This document shows positions 40,012 to 51,870 of a stretch of 64,000 bases of DNA, piece after piece. Each line of letters starts with the position of its first letter. Position 1 is the stretch's first letter. A program made the position numbers and the translations under genes. The stretch is from Dipylidium caninum (lineage: Eukaryota; Platyhelminthes; Cestoda; Cyclophyllidea; Dipylidiidae): positions 1 to 64,000 of the forward strand of contig QEYB01001685.1 in NCBI GenBank assembly GCA_017562135.1, read 5' to 3'. The notes under the pieces are model-generated. The model ran no database searches. It was not told the origin of the DNA and worked only from the letters and a program-made list of their open reading frames with translations.

Positions 40012-41085
40012 GTAAGACGTCATTTTTTATGTTTGATGGGGAACTATACACCGCCTTTCCATACACGTGCGTCCAAGACAGCCGCCAAAGTTCAAATGAA
40101 ATCCGATGTTGTTGAGAGGCGGAGAGTACAAAAAGGGGCATTTTACTGACGATTCACTCTGCCTGATGAAGACCAAATTCAGTCGTCTTTTGCTAAATGG
40201 ACAAACCTGCCTCCTCTTAAACGGTGGGCTTCGCGAGAGTCAATTCAGAATGTTCTGCCGTGCAAAGGCTCCGACCACGGTGGATGAATGAATGTGTCAT
40301 AAGACTGCCACAATCACCGATGGGTGGCCATGTTTCATGATCTTTGCGTGTAGCCCCCAAAGCTGCCACCTTTTTAACAAAACTGAAGTGGATGTCATAA
40401 GGAAAGGATGGGGAATGGACGCCAGATGGCTTATCCCCTCCTCTGGCCCTCCAATTCACTAAGGTGAGGGAAAGACATCTTTCAAACCTTGACACTGTCC
40501 TCTTCTGCCATCACCACCGCCAGTGGGCGTAGTGGAGAGGAGCATTAAGTGTCTCCAAACGGAATAGTTTACTGATGGGCTTCGGGACACCCGATTAAAC
40601 GCAAAATCTAGACAGAGGATTCTACAGCAGAAAAGGACTTCACCTAGAGTGGACGGAAAAACTCGGAGTAGAGTGGGCAAACACAGGGCAGGCTTGCTCA
40701 AAAGTTGGCAAAAGAGGCGAGGGAGATGATACTCCACTCCAGCCGCATCTGCTTCCCAAACTCAACTTCCCTGCGACATGTCGACCAGAGTGATTACCAG
40801 TCGGCTTACATTGGGGAGGACTTACGGGGAAGCCCATCCTCCTCTTCCAGAATGTCCTGGAGGCAACTGCTTTGGATTTCCGGTGATTCCAAACACGCTT
40901 CTCTCGTAACAGCCTGGTCACACATGCTGTAACAAGGAAACATGCTCATAGAGAGGGAGTAGAGCAGACTGCCGTGGGGTGGGGGAGGGGCGGTTGACAG
41001 CCTCACTAGGCAGACAATGGGGTGTTTGTAATGAGGAAGCTGAGGTTGTGGGGAAAGGACGAATAGGTGCTAACCTGCAAATAAG

Positions 41086-41206
41086 ATGAGGGAGGAGGTC
41101 TTCAGTGGACTGAGCTGGCCTCAAGCCGTGACAGGTGGCGATGAGAGCGAAGACGAAGACGAGACAGAAGTGTTTCGCCCTAACAGGAGGAGTAGCAGGA
41201 TTGACG
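41086..41206 (+). other. Exon-like acidic open segment
   Basis: An open frame with a strongly protein-like composition runs through GGDESEDEDETEVFRPNRR and ends at a weak donor-like gttggt. It could be an internal exon of the same unknown plus-strand gene as 43578-43861. Direct joining to 43578 would create a stop, so at least one further exon would be needed. No function is assigned. Confidence 0.25.
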
Positions 41207-41419
41207 CATGGTTGGTGAAACATGCATTTTTTTTTCTATATACCACCTGGGGATTTTGCCTCAAGGCAACGGTGTAGATGCACACTTTCCTCGTTTATTC
41301 ACCTGGTGCCTCAACACTTCACATACGACGTGTAAGCAAAACTTTGTCATCAGACAGGACTTCACACACACACCGAGTCTTCTTATGGGTACCTAAGAAG
41401 TTCAGTCGCGAAGCCTGCT

Positions 41420-41700
41420 TCACGTACTCCCAGTGTTGGTAAAGCAATCGAGGACGCGTTGCTCCGTGCAGGTCGAGAGCTCACCGCGTGGTCGCGTGGA
41501 TCGTCGCAGCAGACGGAAAAATGTGTGCGGGGCTGGGCATTCTCGTGGAATGTGTGCAGGTTAGGGGCGCTTGTCATCGCTATCCTTACTCGGGTCACTG
41601 GGGTACGGTGATTCACTGGGTACACCATTGCGATGCGGGTGTATGCAGACGATGCGAGAAAGTTTAGGGCTTCCCAAGTAACACATCGACTACTTTGCCG
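41420..41700 (-). repeat. Diverged copy of arm sequence inside the spacer
   Basis: Shares landmarks with 22390-22530 in the left arm: ggttaggggc.ct, tatccttactcgggtcac and cattgcgatgcgggt, then a fragment ending near acatcgactac. It is clearly more diverged than the two arms are from each other, so it is an older copy of the same family. Confidence 0.55.
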
Positions 41701-42629
41701 GTATCGTTACCGCCAATAAAGGCAGCACCGGATGGACAGTGCGTCAACTAGGGTGATGGGCAGTGGAGTCGCCACCAGGTCGAACTGACACCTCTTGGAG
41801 TACAATGGGATCGTAGTGGCTCCGGAAATGGAACGACCCTCGGGAGTGTAGGCAGCGTTAGAGGACTTCCCTAAGGCCGATATCACAGTAGGTCTTGTCA
41901 AGCAAACGACCGTCTGAGTCTTGATGGGCCGAAAGTCAGCGGAAGTGATTAAAGTCAGCGCTAATTATTCTAGGATTGACAGAAGGCATCAGTTCCCACA
42001 TTTGCCGCTTATGTCTCATCGGTTTGATTAATCAGAGAGGACATTAAGGTATTTTAACTGACTTGAGAAGAAAAAGGATTGTCTTTCCTAACGTTATATG
42101 CAAGTCTGTAAACCTTTCGGTGCTTACGTTAGAGTCTGGGCGGAACAAAGCCTTTAAGATTAATCTGAGGTGTCCGATTTGGTAATTTGTGATGCATTAA
42201 TCCGCTTATGACAAAATTACTTATTCTCCCAATTTTGCCGACTTGTTTTGTGTGATTACTAGCAGTCTTAGCATAAAGTAAAACCTTTGTTTTCTTTTCT
42301 AATGTCTCCCTAAATAGAGAGATTATCACTCTCACTGTCTAACTCAAAATATGCCACACAGAGTGCCCCCTTTCAAAGTATATATCAATTAAATTCCAAT
42401 GTTACTTAAAAAATACGCCAATAGACCTTATTTTGCAGATTAATTGAAAGAAAAGTTAACTTAGTGGGTAATATCCACACTGCAAGATGGTAACTAGACG
42501 AGCACATTAATTTCAAGAAAGTCACCCGTCAAACGTGGAGTACTGTGACACGACTTCATGAAGAGGGTCGGAAGAAAGTGATGGTAGAATGAAATGCTAC
42601 CGACTTACATCTCTGCAATATCAGCAAAA

Positions 42630-42722
42630 GTGCTCAAGCGCAGAAATTAAGCTCGAATTTATAAAAGGCGATCCACCAATGGCGGGCTAGCGGGGTGAGC
42701 CGACGACTGTGATTGGTCGAGG
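42630..42722 (-). promoter_or_regulatory. Possible CCAAT/TATA promoter (minus strand)
   Basis: On the minus strand a ccaatcac box (about 42718) and an inverted ccaat (about 42677) precede ttttataaat at about 42660, with near-ideal spacing. It resembles the modules in the arms but is not an obvious copy. No clear gene lies downstream. Confidence 0.3.
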
Positions 42723-43577
42723 GGAAGGTGGCGCTTGAGGGCATGAACAATGTTGATGAGACTAGTCGAGAGGCGATTTAATGGCAAATATTCTGATTGA
42801 TATGAGGCGATCTAACCCTTGCTCGCCTTTTAAGGACAAGGGTTTTCACCAGGGATATCTAGGAATACAGGAGCGTTCTTATCGGTTGCCTTGACTACCC
42901 GCTTTTCCCTCAAATCTCCCCGAAATTAGGAAAAGGAAATTGAATTTTAGTGACTACTTGAGTGGTAAACGGGAATTCCTACACTGAATGAGTAAAAATT
43001 AGGGAACTCGAAAGGCTACACCACAAATCGGGAGATGATACCCAACTTTCAAATGTTAACTACACCACTTCTACTTAACTTTCCAGTCCGTAGGTCGGAT
43101 TTTGGACCTTAAAAGAGTAGGTAGCATTTCATGCTCCCATGTTTGACCCACTCACCACAAGTGCTGTTTCCTTCGTGGAGTGCGCATGCTGGGGGTTTTG
43201 ACGACTGGTGAAAGCAATCTGCTCCTGCGATTCCACTATGTCCCCTCCCTCAGCCAACTGCCATCGATGAAACATAAACAGTAGAGAAATATGAGAATGG
43301 GTGGAAGCGATAAGGTCATCTGGGTCAGCACAAAAAAATTTTCCTTCCCTCCGGCCTTCCCATTCTTTCTCTGAATCCTTCTCTTCCCCTTGATTGGTAG
43401 ATATACGAGGAAATTCGAACAAAATTGACACTTATGTAACTTAACAGTATCCATTGTTGTAAAGGAGGCGTTTCTACCCATCTCTGCACCAACACCATCA
43501 AGAATTTACTTTTCTGAGGACAGAAAAGGGATGAAAAATAGGCGGCAAGAAAATAGAGTTTGGAAAAAAGGCTGTAG

Positions 43578-43861
43578 AGTTTATCACCATCCTCTTACGG
43601 ATACGTGGAGATCAGCAGGGCCTCATCCCCCTATTCCTGGAAACCAAACTTGTGTGTGGATTCTTCGCCGCGTCCATCGCATAGTAAGTGGGCCCGTGAG
43701 CATCGATTCATGAAAATCTCGTCTTTGTCATTAAGTAGAGAGAGCGCTTTTTACCATAACTGTATTTGTCCCTTTGGACAGCGTCCTCACTTCTGTGCCG
43801 GCCACAAGGCAGATCTCATATCCCGAGACGAAGGGATCATTGGTGGGATCCTCTCAGACTG
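43578..43861 (+). CDS. 3' end of an unidentified plus-strand gene, two exons
   Basis: Exon 43578-43683 opens after an acceptor ending tgtag and closes at a perfect donor gtaagtgg. Exon 43782-43861 opens after tttggacag and ends in a TGA. The junction is phase 0 on both sides and the 98-nt intron has GT..AG ends. The joined tail reads VYHHPLTDTW...RRVHRI then RPHFCAGHKADLI...GGILSD, with Cys and His residues but no family I recognise. Upstream exons may include the segments noted at 36.8-41.2 kb. The gene would end about 370 bp before the right arm begins. Confidence 0.4.
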
Positions 43862-45153
43862 AGCTGTTCCATAATGAATGATAGGGAGTGCACAAGCCTA
43901 CTGATGTAATAGGCGTTCGTTTGAATTAATGGTCTGGTGAGCAGAAAAATTGAATGGGCCAATCAAACGAGGTTCGTTGCAAAAAGAGGTTACTACTTTC
44001 AATGGTCTAACCATCGAACACACAGTAACTCATCTCGACTTAGTGATTCAAGCCAGGCAACCGGTAGGCATAAGGAGTACAGAGCCTCCTACTAACTCTC
44101 CACATCCGACACCTCATCCACACAATCACTCAAAGCGCTCATTGAAAAGTAAAATGCATAATCTTGAGTCTACAGCCCGAATGGTTGAAAATAACTTCCA
44201 GTTTGGTGTAATCGTCCAATAAATCGTGAAAGTGGGTCTGCAGCGAAAGGACCAACGTGGACATTATCGCCTTCGCTACACCGATCTTGATACCGACTGT
44301 CAGAATCTACACTGATAGCCAAACGCGTGAGCACCTCCGCATGGCCAGGAAAGCACGCGAGGCGGCTGTTCACTCTCCCTCCACTTGGAGACAAAACACA
44401 CCGGAGATAATTTCAGGCACTGGGCGTGTGCACGTAACAGGTCGAGTGCGAGCCGTTCTGTGCCGGTAGTAAAATATATAATGCATTTCAGTCGGCGGGC
44501 ATCCTCATTCGGCCGTATCCTCCCACCCTCTCACTTCAGTCGGAGCCACTCCCACCACCCACCACCCACCTCCCCCCATCCCGTCCCTCCTATCATCCCA
44601 TCTCGTCCCTCACCCGTCCCCATGAAGAAAGGCGGAAGGCCAAAACGTGTCCATTCCTCATTGTGCACCAAATGCAAATATGCCTCCATAAATATGCGTA
44701 GGACAAGGGGTTTTTGCATTGTCATATAAGAGGCTTAATGGACTTTCTTGAGGACTCCCGAGTTAGCACTAGACGATGTGGTCGGGTGGAAGCACCTCGA
44801 ATTGGGCCAATTTATGTCAAACTGCAGGCGCAACTGCTGCGAAAATTTGTGGGTTGAGTTGATCGCAAGCGATTTGGCGCTACGCAGTGTGCGTTGCGTG
44901 TCGACGAGGAGACGTGCACTCCTCTCCGTGGGAGATGTTTCGTGCTGGAAAGGCGAAAGAGGACGGTAGTGCAGGGCAGGGCGGGCAGTGCAGGGCAGGG
45001 GGGTGGTGCTGTGCGTTTTGTTTGCGGTCAGGCGAGGCGAGTGCGAGGGCGAGGCGAGGGCGAGGGCGAGGCGATTGGTTGGACATGGTGAGGTGCACGC
45101 TGCTAAGCAAATGTGTTCCTCGTTCAAGCATGTCACACGAATTGCCCCTTCAC

Positions 45154-45186
45154 TCCTCCTCCTCCTCCTCCTCCTCCTCCTCCGCC
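45154..45186. repeat. (CTC)n microsatellite
   Basis: Ten uninterrupted ctc units. Confidence 0.9.
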
Positions 45187-46372
45187 TCCTCCACCGAGGA
45201 GCGCTGCGCACAATGTTCGTGTAATTTTTTTCACTTGCTTTGATTTGTGTAAGAAATTGGCCCCTGGTCTTGCCGCCTGCTAGTTCATCCACGCTCCGCC
45301 AGCATTGTTTGTTGCCCCACACAGGAGGCTGCCCGAATTGCATCCTCGGCTGCACACCACCGTCACGCAGAACGTCTCTCCTCGCGGTGAGGAGGTGGGA
45401 AAAGCGACATGCCCGTGAGGATAGCACAGCCATCGGTTGTGGAGATTGAGGCAGTGCCAGCCAGCCACTTGTCGATCCTCAAGCCTCACATCATCAGATT
45501 GCGACATTCGACTTGGGAAAGCGGCACCAGCTGAAAGCTCCGTTTGGTGAACACTAACGCCGACAATGCCTAAAGATGCCCGCAGGTTGGAGGTCTTCAT
45601 GGGGATTGGCAATGATGGGGCAGCGCCTTTCCTTCCGCTTCACACAATTTGTCAAGAAAGGCGACCTGGATCACAACGCGATTCCGTGAGTTAACGTGTG
45701 CGGCAGCAACACATGACGTGTGACACCTCTGAGAAAGGCTCAGAAATGCTCAGAAAGGCTCGTGTCTCCCAGTCCCCGAGTGAGTGCAACGACGTAGGTT
45801 TCGACGACCTACATGGGATGCCGCTGTGGGAGTTGTGCTGGTCACAATGGTCACAGCCTGGGATGTGGACATTGTGGAAAGTATGACCGCATCATTGCCA
45901 TTAGGGCGGTTGACAACGTCCCCTGTGAACATTAACGACGCAGAGTATGCGGCGCGGAAGAAGAGCAAAGTTGAGTGGAGGCGAGCAGCGAATGGGGATT
46001 CGAGTGGGGAAGAGGAAAAGTCAAGAAGAGGGCGGAATGATGGCATTGGATGTGAGTACACTCCCAACAGCCTGAAAATACGGGCAAAAAGTGGACCTGG
46101 AGTAGATGACAATCGGTCGAGAAATTGGCGACTATGTAAGTGGCCGCGGAGGAGGAGAGTGGAAGGGCCAGAGCGTGAATGTGCACGTGATGTATGTGTG
46201 CGTACGTGGAGACCGGACGGCGGGAGGGGAGGTGACGCCAACAGATCGTGGGCTTGTGTCCTGCTACGGCCGTCATTGCTTGAGAGGTCGCACACCACTC
46301 AAAGCGGAGTCGTAAAACTCCATCAGTGCGCTTGCACCACACTCGCCGATTGATGTGGAGGGCGCCAACGGG

Positions 46373-46476
46373 AAGGAGGATGAGGAAGAGGATGAGGAGG
46401 AGGAGGAGGAGGAGGAAGGAAGAGGATGAGGAGGAGGGGGAGGATGAGGAGGAGGGGGAGGATGAGGAGGAGGGGC
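46373..46476. repeat. (GGA)n-rich minisatellite with gatgagga units
   Basis: About 100 nt of purine-rich gga, gatgagga and ggaggggga units. Confidence 0.85.
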
Positions 46477-47360
46477 AGATGCCCCTCAGTGCCTGCACAC
46501 GCATTTAGCGTTATCCGGTTGATTGAAATAACTCGCCGAACGCAGCAGGGTCATAAAGGCGATGAGGCCAAACCGGGGAGCGAGGCGGAGACGGACTGCC
46601 ATTAAGTAAGCCAAACATCACCCCCACAAGGAAAACTAATCACCCAACACGAAAACTACAGCCTCTCGTCATCTCGCCCTTTCCCACTCGCCTCCTTTTC
46701 CTCCTTGCCATCCCCGCCTCCTTCTTGATGCTCACCTTCCATTGAATATTTCGCCCCTGAAAGACAGACTTGCCCTCCCCTCTCCCCTTGCTCCCCTCTT
46801 CTTCCACTCCCACTCCCCTTTGTGGTCTCCACTTGAGATCAGGAGGAATTCTGCTACTCGAACATTTTACCATCTCCCATCACTCGTCTCAAAACGTGTT
46901 TATCCACAGATCTGTTGGCATGACAGACATTCGACTTGGGGCCTCTCCTCCCCCACGAAACCCCTTACCAGCGCAATTTGACCCGACGAGGTGCAAATGG
47001 ACGCCTGTGTTTCGAAGGGGAGGTGAAGGGAGGGATGAATGCCGCAAGTGCGTCTCCCCTTCCTGGTGCTGCTGTTCCTGGCGCATGAAGAAGACCCTCG
47101 GGTGAGGCGACCACAGCGGGGGCACAGTCGTGGCCCCAGCAGTGTGTCCTGAAGCACTGCGATGGTCTGACGAGGAGAAGACCAACGTCGACTGCTCGTG
47201 ACGAGAGCGGACACTGACCCACACTCGGTGTGAGGGGCGGAGGGAGATTAAGCCGTCCCTCTTCACTTGTCTCCCCTTCTCCACCATGTCTCGTGGGTAG
47301 CCTCTGTCTTCGCCATTTTGTCGCCATCGACATCTCCTGCATGTCTCTTTCAGGCTGTTT

Positions 47361-47455
47361 TCTCCCTCCTCTCCCCTCCCCTCCTCTCCCCTCCACTCCT
47401 CTCCCCTCCACTCCCTCCACTCCCCTCCCCTCCCCCCCTCCCTCCTCTCCCCTCC
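47361..47455. repeat. (CTCCC)n/(CTCCACTC)n pyrimidine tract
   Basis: Nearly pure C+T for about 95 nt, with repeating cctctcccctcc units. Confidence 0.9.
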
Positions 47456-47943
47456 GTGCAGGACTTTGTCGCGACCTGTCACAAGCTCTCGCATGGGCCA
47501 TTTGCGGCTACCACAGTTCACGACCTCGTCGCGGTTGGTGAATGCCGATTTGGATCTTGACCGACTCAATCAGAGGGGGTTCCATTCAGGGAAGTGGGTA
47601 GCCTTTGGGTGCGGCTCCTTTTGTAGGACACACAACCCGACTCTTTGCACACTCTCCGTGTTGCGGTACGGGCAAACCGCGGATCCGAGCGGCCGTTACC
47701 GCGAGTAGGGAATGATTGAAGCGAGTGTGGAAGAGGGAGGTGGAGATGGAGCTTCCTGTGACCGCTAAAATACCAGCCGAAATAGATTGCTAAAACGAAA
47801 AGGTATTTGTATTTGTACCAAGAAATATGGACCCATTACCCTCGTGCAATATTAATGCGCTTTTATACTGGTCACTCAGATAAACATGCTTTTGTGTCGT
47901 TAACCTGGGCCGGTAGGCGAGTGCCGGTATGTAGGCAAGGCAT

Positions 47944-48000
47944 GCAGGCAGGCAGGCAGGCAGGGCAGGCAGGCAGGAGGCAGGAGGCAGGCAGGCAGGG

Positions 48001-48032
<32 letters not shown>

Positions 48033-48093
48033 CATCACAGGCAGGGGGCAGGGCAGGCAGGCAGGCAGGCCAGGCAGGCAGGCAGGCAGGCAA

Positions 48094-48124
<31 letters not shown>

Positions 48125-48137
48125 GCAGGCAGGTAGG
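47944..48137. repeat. (GGCA)n array, about 190 bp
   Basis: Tetramer ggca units are interrupted by gggca, ggagg and one catcacagg break. It is the longest simple array in the window. Any open frame across it (Cys-Leu-Pro-Ala or Gln-Ala-Gly repeats) is an artefact of the array. Confidence 0.95.
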
Positions 48138-48260
48138 TGAATATTTCATTAATCACCAGTAATTGCACTCTACAAAGTTATCGAAATGAGGACCCGAGGA
48201 GCACTCACGGTGATTGCTCACATTTTACTGCTGAAATCTTATTAATAGGCATTAAAAGGC

Positions 48261-48328
48261 CTCCTCCTCCTCCTCCTCCTCGGCTCCTCCTCCTGCTGCT
48301 GGCCGCTTGCTGCTGCTGCTGCTGCTGT
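48261..48328. repeat. (CTC)n and (CTG)n arrays
   Basis: Seven cctcct units, a short break, then ctgctg runs. Confidence 0.9.
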
Positions 48329-48605
48329 CGGGTCGTGAGTGGAGCAGATGCGATCCGGGAGTCCGCCTCGACGCCGCAAGCGCGCAATAAAGTCACAAGC
48401 CGAGTGTTAGGAGCGGGCACTCAGTGAGATTGAGGCGATTAGCGGCCATCTCGACCCCTCAACTCGCATGAACGCAACTGGGAAGAGACTGCGGTGCAAG
48501 TGAATTCCACCTGCCCGTGGTGGGTGCACGATGGCTGGCAGCTTGAAGGGATGGGAAAGAAGTTGGTCGACGGTGTTAGTGGAGGAGGTGGATGGGGAGC
48601 TTCGA

Positions 48606-48790
48606 GTCAGGGTCAGGGCAGTCAGGGTCAGGGGGGCAGCGCAGGGCAGGGCAGGGCAGGGGGCAGGGCAGGGGGGAGCGGCGAGAGAAAGAGAGGAGAG
48701 GAGAGGAGAGGAGGGTCAGAATGGGATTGGGGGCAGGAGGGAGGAAGGAAGGAAGGAAGGTTGGAAGGGAGGAAGGAAGGCGGAGAAGTG
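48606..48790. repeat. G-rich low-complexity tract
   Basis: Successive gtcagg, gcaggg, ggaga and ggaaggaa arrays, strongly G-rich on the plus strand. Confidence 0.85.
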
Positions 48791-49754
48791 AGTGGAGAAA
48801 GACGACTCTAGTGTGAGGATAGCAGGCAACTCGCTTCAAAGTGAGAAAGTGCAGAGGCCGAGTCGTCAACTCGGAGCTTGAACGCCGCGACGAGACTGCG
48901 ATTTGGAGTTTCCTTCTACTCGTCTGTTTCGCGTTTTTGGTGTTGTTGCAAGTGTCGGAGACGACAGTGGAGGCTGGATTTGTTGGAGAGCGCTGAAATA
49001 GCCTCCAACGAGGCGAATTGGCCTCCCAAATTGCGGTGCATTTGTGCCAATGTATACGCTAAAGCGAGCGGCACTTACTTTTATGTTGCGGGCTGCGTCA
49101 CATGTGCATTAATCGCGTAAGTGGGGTGGCGCTGGTCGGTGGAGGCTGACTGCGATGGCTTAGGAGAAGCACTCTACGTTGGGTGGACCTACTGCCATCG
49201 TGACCGGCAGCGACACCCATCAGGCAGTCACATTCTCTTTAATCCAACTGTCGCTTTCTCCCTCTCTTCCACATGGTCTGGCACTCTCCTGCCAGCGTTG
49301 AGTGGAAAGAGCCTGCAGTACCAGGCAATTCGTCTCTTTGCCCTCCCCCCCTCCACCCCCTCATCCCCCTGCTCCTCTTCCCCCCCCCACCCTTCATCTC
49401 ATGCGCGAAGCTGTCATTCCCGCCTGATCGAGGTTGTCTTTGCTCCGCACTGTTCCCGTAATGAAGCACTCAGACGCGTTAAGAATACACAAATTTAACC
49501 TTATAAATCATGTTTAAAGGCGATTGGGACAATGTTGAAGTCGAAAGATGGGCATTGTTGATATGGCAGCAGGAATCGTGTTTGTCCATTTCCGGTCCAG
49601 AGTTTGCCACCCCCTGGCGACGAATTGTGAGACGGAATTATGCGTTAATTAGAAGTTAATCAACTTAATTTTGTACCATCTCTGCCTTGTGAGCTCGTCA
49701 ATGTCTCCCCAAATCGCCACCGATGCGTGACCACGCAGCTTTCTTCCGCCTTCT

Positions 49755-49790
49755 GCTCCTCCTCCTCCTCCTCCTCCTCCTCCCGCTAAC
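49755..49790. repeat. (CTC)n microsatellite
   Basis: Run of ctc units, the mirror of the gga run near 28265 in the left arm. Confidence 0.85.
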
Positions 49791-50299
49791 CCCCCCTCCC
49801 CCCTCCCCACCCCCCACAACCCTTCTCTCCCTCGGCGAATTGGAGGGCATCATGCCACCCCGCGATTGTGGATGCATTTGCAGTGTGGCTGGCAATTTGG
49901 CCTACACCGTCAACTTCGAGAGCCGTGAGTCGGCTACTCATTCCTCGTGAGCAAGAATGAGAGCGTCGACTGGGTGCATCAAAGATGCGCTTTTCGAAGA
50001 GCGGAGTCTGCAGCATTCCGCTGCAACCGGGTTCCGATGACTCCCCTTTCTTTGTCCAATCTTCCCGGAGTCTTCGTGCCAGCCCTCGATGCACAACGCT
50101 CAAAGCGGCGTCTTGAGGGTGCCACAGACTCTGACGCTGGTTGAGCGAATCGACGCCGAGGGCCCACGAGCCGCCTCTCAGTGTAGCTGGGAGTTTGAGG
50201 CGCGGCGTCGACTTTGAGGTCGGTGAATCGGCTACTCAACGCAAGTTATAGTAAACATGACAAATGCGGTCCGGAGTCCACTCACAATGAAGAGGTGGC

Positions 50300-51200
50300 C
50301 GAGCGATTGTGCCACTAATTCGTCTCCCCACATGAAGGTTGCGATGACTTAGTCTGCTCCCACGGCTGCCCTCCGCTCTTGTGGTACGAGGCATCCGTCC
50401 ACTGAATGCATGGAGATTTCTTATAGGAGGCACCTCGTCGGTGTGCACAGCGGGGAGAAAGTGTTCTCCCGGAGTGCACGGACTACACCTCAGCGCGGCG
50501 ACAAAGAGCGTGTAACCACCGAGAGTGTCTGTCTCAATGCCCTCCCAACTCTCCATTTTCCTTACATCCTAACGCGTCCCCTCCGGTGTCACCTTGACGG
50601 GGAAATGGAGGCGCCAAAATGCGGTGAAGCAAGTGGGCCATGGATTGGGGAATGGAAGCCACTTATGCCGCCCTGCGGGACTGTTCACGGTGGATGACGA
50701 AATCATCAGGCCACCGACACGTGTGAGAACAACGTCTGAGTCATTGAACAACGCACCCCGCGCGCAGATGCCCAGAGGCATGAAAAAGACCACAAGACGC
50801 TGCCAGTCTATCGAACCTTTTATGGACTATGCACAGATTAGTTGTAAATAGTTTTAGATAACAGGGGAGGGAAGGGGGCGTCGAAAGGGGCAGGGGTGAT
50901 GGGTGGCCTCACAAATGGCCAAAAAGAGATTGTGGGTAGCGGACGGTGGACGATCCTCGATTTACACGCCTGGCGCGCTTTCAGGCTGTACCAGCTTCGG
51001 AGATGTGTGGGCTGCGGCGAGGCTGGATGCAAGATAAGAAAGTGGGCACAGTGAGTAGAAGGCCACTTCTCCATGCCCAACCAGCAACTTGCCATGATGG
51101 CGCGGAAGGGACAGGATAAAATGGGGAATGTTTCCAACACGTCAGGCAAACGAGTTGGACACAAATGTTGACTACTTACGTTCTGGCGAAGTATAAATGT
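50300..51200 (+). repeat. Block X, copy 4
   Basis: Carries Block X landmarks: cggctgccctccgc (about 50362), gagagtgtctgtctcaatgc (about 50520), caacgcacc (about 50750), gctgtaccagcttcgg (about 50985) and gttggacacaaatgttgac (about 51154). Mirror partner of copy 3 and same orientation as copies 1 and 2. Confidence 0.75.
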
Positions 51201-51714
51201 CCGCGTTTCTTCCGATGGGCAGTTGATAAACCTGAAAATGCGCAAAACGAAAGTCTCAAAGACCCTCACTCATGCTGATTTAGTGAGGGAGAAGTGGCGT
51301 CTACCTCCTGCTTCCAAGCACTCGACAAGAAGGGACAAAGCGACGGTGCCAAGAGCAGCCACCACGCTCCACCCGACTTGGTGGAGGGCGTGGCTTGTAG
51401 GGGCGACTTGCTCGTCGACTACTACGAGCCTCCGAGCGATGTGGTGCATCAGGTGGACGCCCACGAGAATGGAGGGAGGGGAGGAGCTGGCGTAAATTGA
51501 GGGCTTACGCTTGACAGGACTCCCTTGCGTCCGGTGGGGCAGAGTTTGCCAGCTCCGATCGCCACCTCGTACGGTGGCAGATCTGCAAGACGGGAGAGCA
51601 GAGGAGTCGTCCATCAATCAACGCCACGCAACCGGTGACACGAGCAGACGCGAGAACTCCACTGTTCCAAAAACAACGGGCATCGCGGACTGAGAGCAGT
51701 CGTCGCAGACATCC

Positions 51715-51870
51715 AACTTTATAGCCTACGAGAGCCAATAGCAGCGGGTCAGAGTTGAGGTCAATCCCCCTTCCCCATTGGTCGCCCAGTCGACGTCGAT
51801 CGATGCACGAGCATCGATTGGACTTGGGAGGCACCAATTGGAAACTGTTCAAGAATCACCAATGGGAAAG
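51715..51870 (-). promoter_or_regulatory. CCAAT/TATA promoter-like module, right arm inner copy
   Basis: Mirror of 26101-26270. A minus-strand tata box (plus-strand ctttatag at 51717) is preceded by CCAAT-type motifs at about 51735, 51776, 51819, 51835 and 51859. On the minus strand it is followed by a tcttgcag acceptor (about 51590) and an exon-like segment ending at gtaagc (about 51510). Function is inferred. Confidence 0.45.

Larger units (their letters stand above)
44968..49107. repeat. 4.1-kb low-complexity segment present only in the right arm
   Basis: The left arm passes directly from the equivalent of 44967 to the equivalent of 49107 at about 28924-28958, through a gcagggg-like junction. 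The extra DNA is rich in simple repeats (gcaggg, ctc, gga, ctccc, ggca). Long open frames on both strands at 45750-46504 are overlapping low-complexity artefacts. Either an expansion or insertion on the right, or a deletion or assembly collapse on the left, explains it. Confidence 0.8.

Noticed and set aside
45750..46504. Overlapping open frames of 180-190 codons on both strands
   Set aside because: They lie in a low-complexity GC-rich block, are open on both strands at once, and have Ser/Pro/Arg-biased composition dictated by gga and ctc arrays.
47790..48168. Long frames of Cys-Leu-Pro-Ala or Gln-Ala-Gly repeats
   Set aside because: These are direct translations of the ggca tetramer array; no start, splice or flanking coding context.
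51270..51852. Two frames of 115 codons in the right arm resembling a membrane protein
   Set aside because: The mirror region on the left arm has 1-nt insertions and deletions that destroy the frame, and alternative frames and the opposite strand are also open. No coding constraint is visible.
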